Positions 52,796-59,846 of a stretch of 64,000 nt of DNA are shown here, in pieces; position 1 is the stretch's first letter, and the number at the start of each line of letters is the position of its first letter. Made by a program: the position numbers and the translations under genes. Origin of the DNA: Oscillospiraceae bacterium (lineage in GTDB: Bacteria; Bacillota; Clostridia; Saccharofermentanales; Fastidiosipilaceae); the NCBI GenBank assembly GCA_029983685.1, contig JASBZA010000008.1:1-64000 (forward strand), in the 5' to 3' direction. The notes below the pieces were generated by a model. It worked only from the letters and a program-made list of their open reading frames with translations, did not search any database and had not been told where the DNA came from.

Positions 52796-55420
52796 ATGAG
52801 AAGAACAAGAAAGACTAAACGCAGCACTGCCGGAGTGGATTTGGCAAGATTTGCCGCCATGGACAGCCGAGAAGTCCTGGATTTTTATAAGACCTGCTCC
52901 GACGGTTTGACTTCAGAGGAGGTCGAGGCGGCCAGAGAAGCACACGGATCGAACGTTATCACCGACGACTATAAGGATACGGTCTGGTCCAGGTTGTTTG
53001 ATGCTTTAATTAATCCCTTTAATATTATTTTACTGGTAATTGCGATTATCACCTTCGTTACGGACATTCTTTTACCGGCTGAGAAAGACTATCTGACCTT
53101 TATCATCATCTTACTTTTGGTCCTGGTCTCGAGCTTAATTTCTTTTATCCAGGCTCAGTCGTCCAGCCAGGCCATCGACAAACTGACCCGGCAAATTACT
53201 AACACATGCCACGTCTATCGAGATGGGGGTAAGTTGGTGGAGATTCCGCAAAGCGAGCTGGTACCGGGCGATATTGTTCACTTGGGCGCCGGCGATATGC
53301 TTCCGGGTGATGTGCGTTTCATCAGAACGAAGGATGCTTTTATTGGCCAGTCGGCCTTGACCGGTGAGTCTACACCGGTGGAGAAATTTTCTCATGATTT
53401 ACAGGCAGACAGCTACGGCTTGACCGACTTGGACAATATCGGATTTATGGGCTCTAATATGATTTCCGGAGCTGCCCGGGCGGTGACTTTGGCCACGGGT
53501 GACGACACTTATCTGGGGCGGATGGCCAAATCGCTCACCGGTGACCGGGCCAAAAACAGCTTCGAGCGCGGTATTGAAGACATTAGTCATCTCTTGATTA
53601 AGATGATGCTGGTTATGGTCCCCATTATTTTCCTGATTAATTTCCTGGGCAAGGGGGATTGGTTCAGCTCCTTGGTTTTTGCGGTCAGTATTGCGGTAGG
53701 GCTTACGCCGGAAATGCTGCCCGTTATCACCAATACAACTTTGGCCGTGGGTGCTCAAAACATGGCCAAACAAAAGGTTATTGTCCGCAATGCCAGCGCC
53801 ATCCAGTCTTTCGGTGAGATGGATGTCTTATGTACAGACAAGACCGGAACCCTGACCGAAGATAAAATTGTCTTGGAGAAATACATCGACCTCTATGGTA
53901 AGGACGATACCAGGGTACTTCGCCATGCCTATCTCAATGCTTATTTCCAAACGGGTATGAAAAACCTAATTGATGTGGCTATTATCCATCGGTCCGAGAC
54001 CTATGAGCTACAGGAATTATTAGACAAATATAAGGCTGTGGACGAAGTCCCTTTTGACTTTACACGCCGGAGAATGAGCGTGGTTCTGGAAGACCATACC
54101 GGCAAGCGTCAGCTTATCACCAAGGGCGCGGTAGAAGAGATGATTAGCATTTCGTCGTTTATTGAACTGGACGGACAGGTCTACCCTCTGGACGAGGAGA
54201 AAATTGCTATTGCCCGAAACACTTATGAGAAGTTTAACCACGCCGGTCTTCGCATGATTGCCGTGGCTCAGAAAAACGATATACCGGACAGCCTTCACTT
54301 CAGCGTGGACGACGAATCCGACATGGTCCTGATCGGCTTCATGGGTTTTTTAGATCCGCCGAAAAAAAGTGCGACTCCGGCTATTGAAGCTTTGGTCGAC
54401 CATGAGGTTAGGACGGTTGTGCTAACCGGGGATAGTGAAGGTGTGGCTATCAAGGTTTGTAACGAAGTCGGTATTGATACAAGTGAAGTTCTCCTGGGTG
54501 TAGACCTGGAAAAGATGGACGATGAAGAGCTGGGCAGGAAGGTAGAAACCTGTAGCCTTTTTGCGAAGTTAGACCCACAGCAAAAAGAACGTGTGATTCA
54601 AGCTTTCCAGGCCAAAGGTCACACGGTAGGCTTCCTGGGCGATGGTATCAACGATGCGCTCGCGCTGCGCCAGGCCGATGTCGGTATTTCGGTCGACTCC
54701 GCTGTAGATATCGCCAAAGAGACTGCCGATATCGTCCTTTTAGAAAAGGATCTCATGGTCTTAGAAAGAGGCGTTCTGGAGGGACGCAAGACGTTCGGCA
54801 ACATTATGAAATACATGAAGATGGCTACTTCCGGAAACTTCGGAAACATCATTTCGGTTATGGTGGCTAGTATCTTCTTGCCTTTCTTACCCATGAAGCC
54901 TGTTCACCTTTTAACCCAAAACCTCCTGAATGACTTCGCGCAGATGGGCATGCCTTTTGACGGCGTGGACCAGGAATATCTTAAAGAACCTAAATCCTGG
55001 AATCTTCAGGGCATTCGCCATTTTATGCGCTGGTTGGGCCCGGTCTCGACGGTTTTCGATATCCTGTGTTATTTGATTTTGTGGTTTGTAATGGGCTTTA
55101 ACAGCATAGGGCAAGCTGCAGCCTTCCAAGCCGGTTGGTTTATCTTCGGGACCTTATCTCAAATTGCCATCATTCACATGATTCGTACAGGCAAGGTGCC
55201 TTTTGTGGAAAGTATGTCATCCACCCGGCTGACCCTATCGACATTGCTTATTTCGGTGATAGCCGTGGTTATCTCATTTAGTGACTTTGCCATGGCTTTT
55301 GATATGTTGCCCTTGCCTTTACGTTTTGCGCCCTGGCTGATTTTGCTTCTTTTGGCCTATATGTTGACCGTCCAAATGGTTAAACGCATCTACATCAAAC
55401 GCTACGGCGAATGGATTTAA
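52796..55420 (+). CDS. mgtA: magnesium-translocating P-type ATPase
   Basis: An 874-residue P-type (IIIB) ATPase that imports Mg2+ across the cytoplasmic membrane. The phosphorylated Asp is D348 in DKTGTLT, TGES lies in the actuator domain, TGD in the P domain and GDGINDALALRQADVGISV in the hinge. About ten helices are placed as in MgtA. The N-terminal 20 residues are very basic. The ATG has AAGGAG nine bases upstream, which can be hidden by the leader (see the switch entry). No mgtC is adjacent. Confidence 0.94.
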   Translation: MRRTRKTKRSTAGVDLARFAAMDSREVLDFYKTCSDGLTSEEVEAAREAHGSNVITDDYKDTVWSRLFDALINPFNIILLVIAIITFVTDILLPAEKDYLTFIIILLLVLVSSLISFIQAQSSSQAIDKLTRQITNTCHVYRDGGKLVEIPQSELVPGDIVHLGAGDMLPGDVRFIRTKDAFIGQSALTGESTPVEKFSHDLQADSYGLTDLDNIGFMGSNMISGAARAVTLATGDDTYLGRMAKSLTGDRAKNSFERGIEDISHLLIKMMLVMVPIIFLINFLGKGDWFSSLVFAVSIAVGLTPEMLPVITNTTLAVGAQNMAKQKVIVRNASAIQSFGEMDVLCTDKTGTLTEDKIVLEKYIDLYGKDDTRVLRHAYLNAYFQTGMKNLIDVAIIHRSETYELQELLDKYKAVDEVPFDFTRRRMSVVLEDHTGKRQLITKGAVEEMISISSFIELDGQVYPLDEEKIAIARNTYEKFNHAGLRMIAVAQKNDIPDSLHFSVDDESDMVLIGFMGFLDPPKKSATPAIEALVDHEVRTVVLTGDSEGVAIKVCNEVGIDTSEVLLGVDLEKMDDEELGRKVETCSLFAKLDPQQKERVIQAFQAKGHTVGFLGDGINDALALRQADVGISVDSAVDIAKETADIVLLEKDLMVLERGVLEGRKTFGNIMKYMKMATSGNFGNIISVMVASIFLPFLPMKPVHLLTQNLLNDFAQMGMPFDGVDQEYLKEPKSWNLQGIRHFMRWLGPVSTVFDILCYLILWFVMGFNSIGQAAAFQAGWFIFGTLSQIAIIHMIRTGKVPFVESMSSTRLTLSTLLISVIAVVISFSDFAMAFDMLPLPLRFAPWLILLLLAYMLTVQMVKRIYIKRYGEWI

Positions 55421-55516
55421 TTTTGGGCTCAGCATATATTGTGTTTATCGGTATAATGAGGCTATCGAATAGATCTTTAGCAGACCGTTAACTTAAATTA
55501 GAAGGAGGCTAAGCTA

Positions 55517-55960
55517 ATGATTATTGACAAGATAAAAAATTTGGACCGCTATGTTGACCTGGTTAAGGGCTTGGACAAAGTCGTAGAGTGCCTGACCGAA
55601 GAGGGAAAAATTGACCGAGAAAAACTTGAAGCTTCGGATGTGGTCAGCATGTATAACCAAGGAACTTCCAGGCCCAAGGACGAACCGGCTTTTGAAGCAC
55701 ACAGGAAAAATGCCGACCTCATGCTCATCTTGAGCGGGCAAGAGGAAATGGAGTTTTTGGCCGAAGAGGATATGGTGGAGACCGTGCCTTACGATGAAGA
55801 AAAAGATATCCGCTTTTTTAAAGGCAGAGGATGGCCGATGAGGGCCCTGATACCCGAAGACTATTTCTATATTGTTTTCCCGGGCGAAGGCCATAAACCT
55901 TGTGTGCATTATAGAGATTCGTATGCTTTCGAGAAATACGTGGTGAAATTGCCGCAATAG
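55517..55960 (+). CDS. YhcH/YjgK/YiaL-family protein
   Basis: A 147-residue cupin-like protein. The set FEAHRKNADLM, a central acidic region and FPGEGHKPC fit the YhcH/YjgK/YiaL family (DUF386), proposed to act on sugars such as sialic or glycolyl derivatives in metal-dependent anomer or isomer steps. Sialic-acid genes are not present near it. GAAGGAGG lies upstream of the ATG. It is followed by a terminator-like hairpin, so it probably stands alone. Confidence 0.85.
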   Translation: MIIDKIKNLDRYVDLVKGLDKVVECLTEEGKIDREKLEASDVVSMYNQGTSRPKDEPAFEAHRKNADLMLILSGQEEMEFLAEEDMVETVPYDEEKDIRFFKGRGWPMRALIPEDYFYIVFPGEGHKPCVHYRDSYAFEKYVVKLPQ

Positions 55961-55979
55961 GTGAAATTTATGAGAAGAG

Positions 55980-56015
55980 AGGACTAGTCCCGAGTGGCTA
56001 GTCTTTCTTTATTTT
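55980..56015 (+). terminator. terminator after the YhcH-family gene
   Basis: GACTAG (55982-55987) with CTAGTC (55998-56003), then a T-rich tract. The stem is short but well placed. Confidence 0.6.
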
Positions 56016-56041
56016 TTATTGTTTTTGGAGAGTGATAAGTT

Positions 56042-56746
56042 ATGGGACGGCGTTTTAGATATATGAAGAAAAATATAATGACATTCGTTTTGGCCTTAGT
56101 AATATTATTGAGTGCTTGTGATGGCTCTTCAGACTATAAGTCGAATATAAAGTCTAATGATGAAGCCAACACTCCCGATATAGTAATGGCCAGTCGTGCA
56201 GATAAAAAATCTAAAAGAATTTCGTCTTCTGAAAGAACAAAAACTTCAAGGACAAGTTCTAAAAAGACAAGGAAGACTTCAACTTCTGCTAGTAAATTGA
56301 GCGAGAGCTCTGCCCTAAAAAATGAACGACCTACGCCTACTAGCTATAAAGTGTCCCACTCAACAACAAAGAAAGCTGAAGAGAAATCTACTCTGACGAG
56401 CATGAAGAAGGCAACATATGTGTCGTCTCCAGCACCGACAGCCAAAGCAATGAATGTAGCTGTGACGACAACAAAAGCTACAACGAAGGCGACAACTCCA
56501 CCTGCGACTCCCACTCCGGAACCCACTCCAATTCCGACTCCGGAGCCGACACCAACACCTGAGCCTGCTGTTGTAGCACCTCCTGCCGATTCCGCTTCTT
56601 ATATCGCGAATACTAACACAGGGAAGTTTCATAGGTCGGGATGTTCCAGCGTCAATAAGATGAAGGATGAACATAAATTGAATATTGCCACGCGTGAAGA
56701 TGCGATTAATGGTGGTTTTGTGCCATGTAAGATTTGTAAGCCGTAA
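56042..56746 (+). CDS. lipoprotein with Pro-rich spacer and C-terminal Cys/His domain
   Basis: A 234-residue exported protein. A basic start and hydrophobic segment end in the lipobox LLSAC with C26. Residues 30-135 are Ser/Lys/Thr-rich and low in complexity, 150-178 are Thr-Pro-Glu repeats (PTPEPTPIPTPEPTPTPE), and the C-terminal 49 residues form a compact domain with H197, C201, C229 and C232. This resembles the small Cys/His domain found at the C terminus of some secreted nucleases and ComEC-type proteins. So it is a surface-tethered domain on a long spacer. Role unknown. GGAGAG precedes the ATG. Codon use is more AT-rich than in the neighbouring core genes. Confidence 0.72.
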   Translation: MGRRFRYMKKNIMTFVLALVILLSACDGSSDYKSNIKSNDEANTPDIVMASRADKKSKRISSSERTKTSRTSSKKTRKTSTSASKLSESSALKNERPTPTSYKVSHSTTKKAEEKSTLTSMKKATYVSSPAPTAKAMNVAVTTTKATTKATTPPATPTPEPTPIPTPEPTPTPEPAVVAPPADSASYIANTNTGKFHRSGCSSVNKMKDEHKLNIATREDAINGGFVPCKICKP

Positions 56747-56783
56747 TTAGATATTGGCGTAAGATTTAAGAAATTCGATTTAT

Positions 56784-56812
56784 TTGACAGGAACTTTCCG
56801 GTTAAGTATAAT
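56784..56812 (+). promoter_or_regulatory. perfect consensus sigma-A promoter of tRNA-Val
   Basis: -35 TTGACA, spacer of 17, -10 TATAAT: all twelve consensus bases are matched. The tRNA 5' end lies 30 bases downstream of the -10. Confidence 0.93.
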
Positions 56813-56842
56813 TCTTGAAGCTTGACGAAGATCAGGCGAGAA

Positions 56843-56919
56843 GGGCGGTTAGCTCAGTTGGTTAGAGTGCCTGCTTGACATGCAGGAGGTCGTTGGTTCG
56901 AGCCCAATATCGCCCACCA
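56843..56919 (+). tRNA. tRNA-Val (GAC anticodon)
   Basis: A 77-base tRNA. Acceptor GGGCGGT pairs with ATCGCCC (one G-T pair), with an encoded CCA. Anticodon arm CCTGC / TTGACAT / GCAGG gives anticodon GAC for valine. D-arm and T-arm are present. Confidence 0.96.
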
Positions 56920-56923
56920 TATT

Positions 56924-56956
56924 ACCCTCGAGGTTTGTGCCTCGGGGGTTTTTTGT
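56924..56956 (+). terminator. terminator of tRNA-Val
   Basis: ACCCTCGAGG with CCTCGGGGGT, ten pairs, followed by six T. Confidence 0.93.
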
Positions 56957-57307
56957 ATTTTTACTTTAAGCCTATAAACAACATAAGAAATATCGATAAG
57001 GCAATGACGTTCTATCTTACTTTAGCAGCTGACAAACGCCACTGGTGGTGCTCGGGTCGTTTTAGTATATGAGTGGGGAATCCCGGAATAATCCGATATC
57101 AATACTAAGAAAAAACAAGCTAATCTCTCTAGCATTTGGTAAAGGAAGTACTACTCTATAAATTGATGATAGTATGGATCTGCTGTCTTAGTGTACGGGA
57201 ACAGATATTTAGTAGGTGGAAAGCCTGATGTTCTACGCACTGAGATTGACAGATTGTGACCGGTAGAAGTGATTCTATGTGTTTTCTAAGGACAAAAGAT
57301 TATAATT
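56957..57307. other. gene-free stretch after tRNA-Val
   Basis: About 350 AT-rich bases with no frame backed by an RBS, no clear hairpin and no copy of the tRNA 3' end. Possibly decayed sequence. Confidence 0.5.
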
Positions 57308-57556
57308 ATGTTTAAAGATGAGGAGCGACTTTTGCAAATGGAGGGACAACTCGAAATAAAGGCTAAATCTATTAATTATTTGTTTTCAGACGAGTATTTT
57401 TCGTGCCCTGTTTGTGGCGAACTGGTAGAACCGGATGATATTTGTCGAAAATGCAACTGGCAGAATACCGGTCCCGAAAATATTGAACCTGGTCCTAATA
57501 CAATGACGTTGTCAATGGCTAAGAAGGCTTGGACAACAGGAAACCAGGTATATTAA
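57308..57556 (+). CDS. small CPCC-type zinc-ribbon-like protein
   Basis: An 82-residue protein with two CxxC pairs: C33-PV-C36-G and C46-RK-C49, the second followed by NWQNTGPENIEPGPN and then TLSMAKKAW. This layout is close to the cysteine-rich CPCC family, where FxCPxCG and ICxxCxW precede GxN and SLxxA. Members are often found near polymorphic-toxin immunity genes, but no toxin is visible here. No strong RBS is seen (AAGGACAAAAG region). Gene reality is likely from the motif. Confidence 0.6.
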   Translation: MFKDEERLLQMEGQLEIKAKSINYLFSDEYFSCPVCGELVEPDDICRKCNWQNTGPENIEPGPNTMTLSMAKKAWTTGNQVY

Positions 57557-58076
57557 TAAGAAGCTTTTTATCTGTGAAGTACTCTATGAGGGAGAGTAAC
57601 TGCAGCAGAAAAGACAGTGTTGTTTTTTAGAACAAAATCATAACAAAAGAGTATAACGGTCTTTGCCCCCTCGAATTGTTGAGCATGTCCTGACTGCATC
57701 AGTTTAACCTTACAAGCTAAAGCATTATTAATACCCGATTTAATATGTGTGGGGGGTTTGTGGTTAAAGTTGAAGAGGGGTCTAAGTTGGTGCGAATCTC
57801 GTTCTTTGGCCCCCCTTTGTGGTAGTAGCTGAAAGCCCAGTGTTTAAGCTTAAGTCTTGATTTGCTTAGTCGAAAACATTTTTTGAAATGACATTGTCCA
57901 CCTTTGTTAGTAACAAAGAGTAATAAGCTATGTGTAAAAACTTTTTAGAGAGGAAAGAGCTCGGGTCTTATGCCCGGGTTCTTTTTTACTAATGAAACCA
58001 TGTTTTATAGAGGTCCAAGTGACAGAATCAACATCTTTGGTCAGATAAATCAAAATAAAAGAGAAAGGAAAGTTTT
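57557..58076. other. 520-base stretch without a gene
   Basis: AT-rich with no supported coding frame. It contains GAGGG/CCCTC complementary ends around 57587-57672 and, at its 3' part, a terminator-like hairpin (57954-57990) that no visible gene precedes. Looks like remnant accessory DNA. Confidence 0.5.
57954..57990 (+). terminator. orphan terminator-like hairpin
   Basis: AAGAGCTCGGG with CCCGGGTTCTT and a six-T run, with no gene directly upstream. Perhaps left from a lost gene. Confidence 0.6.
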
Positions 58077-58514
58077 ATGAGAGTCAAGTTTAAGAGGTTA
58101 AACAGAGTAGTTACGGAGGACGAACCCTTTGACGAACCCTTTACAGAAGAAGAGAAAGCCTTTTGGAAGTTTGTGTTCGAGTCTGGGAGAATGGATCAAA
58201 AGAATACTGTGCATGTACCAAATAGTAGAAAAGTTGAAAAGCTCCGAAATCTTTACGATAGCATGCGTGAAGCAATGTCAGACCAGGCGGTTCGAATCTT
58301 CCGAACGCTTCCTGAACATGGGGAGGAGGCTTTGGGTATGCTGAACTGTGCGACCGTGAGTCTCCAAGGGAAAAGTGTTGTCTTTACTCAGGAACATTAC
58401 AGTTTACTGAGCTATACAGATGTTTTTGAAGTTTTCACAAGGCTAGATAAACAAGTCCAAATGACTTTTCAAGTGAATGATTTTAATGATATGCGGAGGA
58501 TTCGTAATGAATAG
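58077..58514 (+). CDS. hypothetical protein (145 aa)
   Basis: Not recognised. A soluble, charged 145-residue protein with an acidic N-terminal segment (EDEPFDEPFTEEEKAFW) and mixed helix/strand character, without membrane or signal segments. AAAGGAAAG lies before the ATG. Its end overlaps the start of the next, frameshifted gene (58507), so the two were a coupled pair. Position beside a CPCC protein suggests an immunity-type accessory cluster, but this is only context. Confidence 0.6.
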   Translation: MRVKFKRLNRVVTEDEPFDEPFTEEEKAFWKFVFESGRMDQKNTVHVPNSRKVEKLRNLYDSMREAMSDQAVRIFRTLPEHGEEALGMLNCATVSLQGKSVVFTQEHYSLLSYTDVFEVFTRLDKQVQMTFQVNDFNDMRRIRNE

Positions 58515-58985
58515 GAATACGATTGACATCTGTACTAACGAAATAAAAAATATGCAAGCCGGGAAAGTTTAGAGATAGACAATTACTTTTATATTTACGT
58601 AAGCCTATTGATCATTCATGACATTATTTCGTTCGAATTGCTAGTTGATTTGCTTGAATATGAGAAGCGGAGTCTCAGCCGAAATATTAAGGATTACTTC
58701 ACCGGCTTTGAAGTGTTCGACAATGACGATTACTTAACACAGGAGTACGAGAACGGCTATCTTAAAAGCTTGACGATTTTTCCGAAAACACATGAGGTTT
58801 TCATAGAGTTCACAATTTTTTATGTGTGTTTCGATGATTTTACACTTAATCTACAACTCTTTAGATGCTGTAAGGCCATTGGCTTTTCTGTTCAAGATGA
58901 TGATGTCGAAGATGGATACATGACGGTCGGGCTCTTGCTAGATTCACCCTTTGTAAAGGAAAGAATAATTGAAGAGAGCCGTTGA
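58507..58985 (+). pseudogene. frameshifted small gene, unknown family
   Basis: A good start exists at 58507 (GGAGG seven bases upstream, overlapping the stop of the previous gene), but that frame closes after 21 codons near 58572. The frame shifted by one base is open from 58539 to 58985 and encodes a coherent 125-residue tail from 58608 on (IIHDIISFELLVDLLEYEK to VKERIIEESR). The only starts in the second frame, such as TTG at 58608, lack an RBS. So a single indel around 58540-58572 probably broke one gene of about 155 residues. Acidic and soluble; function unknown. Confidence 0.55.
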
Positions 58986-59204
58986 GCACATAAGGTCGTT
59001 TTAGCAGGTATAGACGGCCTCATAAAGAACTTGGAAGATGTCATTTTATAGATGAGCTACCATAGTCTTTAGGCGAAAGTCTATCCAATCTATAATATTA
59101 TATTTGTAGCGGGTCGAATGTTAAGCGTTTCTTGGCCTATCATTTTTCCATAATTTTTAGGCTGACTTAGGCTAAATTATCCTCAGAAATAAGGCTCTGC
59201 CTTA

Positions 59205-59213
59205 TGCTATACT
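59205..59213 (+). promoter_or_regulatory. extended -10 promoter of folT-leuS
   Basis: TGCTATACT (TGn plus TATACT), about 38 bases before the TTG start of folT. No good -35. Confidence 0.58.
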
Positions 59214-59250
59214 AGCCCCGCAAGATTATGTAGGAAAAGAGGATAATAGT

Positions 59251-59799
59251 TTGGATCAGACCGTACAAAATTATAAGATTTCGTATATTCAGAAGCTCGC
59301 CTTGGCCGGACTTCTCATCGCCCTGAATCTTGTTTTATCGAGATTTTTGGCCGTTTATGTGGGTTCTTCCAGGTTCAGTTTAGCCCTGGTGCCCATCCAC
59401 TTCGGAGGCTATCTTTTAGGACCTATCTGGGGTCTGGCTTTGGCCGGTGTCAGTGACCTTTTGGGTATCTTCATTAATACCGGCGGACTCATGCCTCATG
59501 TGGGTATTACTTTAACTTTTGCTCTGAGAGGTCTTTTAGCCGGTTTAGTCTCCACTTACCCGACCCGAAAACTCAATATGAGTCGGATTTCTCTTACGAT
59601 TGCACTCGATACGCTGATTTGTTCCTTGGGACTTATGAGTTTGTGGATGAGCCAATTAAAGCATCTTCCTTATCAAGTTGTTCTTTTGTCCAGACTGCCC
59701 GTGGCGCTGATTCAAGCAGCAGTTCTGGTTTTGGCCGAGGGACTATTGATGAGAGGTTTGGATAAGGTCATTAAGTGGCCTGACAACATGAGAGATTAG
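59251..59799 (+). CDS. folT: folate-family ECF transporter S component
   Basis: A 182-residue membrane protein of about six helices that binds folate and docks on a shared EcfAA'T module. IQKLALAGLLIALNLVLSRF, then GSSRFSLALVPI and HFGGYLLGPIWG match the FolT family. The TTG start has AGAGGA seven bases upstream. EcfA and EcfT genes are not here, as is usual for group II ECF systems. leuS follows after 47 bases. The supplied folate could serve PurN and PurH chemistry (inference). Confidence 0.85.
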   Translation: MDQTVQNYKISYIQKLALAGLLIALNLVLSRFLAVYVGSSRFSLALVPIHFGGYLLGPIWGLALAGVSDLLGIFINTGGLMPHVGITLTFALRGLLAGLVSTYPTRKLNMSRISLTIALDTLICSLGLMSLWMSQLKHLPYQVVLLSRLPVALIQAAVLVLAEGLLMRGLDKVIKWPDNMRD

Positions 59800-59846
59800 A
59801 CACCAAGCATTTTGCTCACATATAAAAGATTGGAAAAGGTACGCAT

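Noticed and set aside
57584..57675. Possible yybP-ykoY (manganese) riboswitch
   Set aside because: GGGAGAGTAAC faintly resembles its 5' box, and GAGGG/CCCTC could close a stem, but the second conserved block does not match and no transporter gene follows.
59000..59250. THF riboswitch before folT
   Set aside because: No matching conserved segments between 59000 and the start.
56895..59250. Attachment-site repeat from integration at tRNA-Val
   Set aside because: No second copy of the tRNA 3' end was found by eye downstream, and no integrase gene is present.
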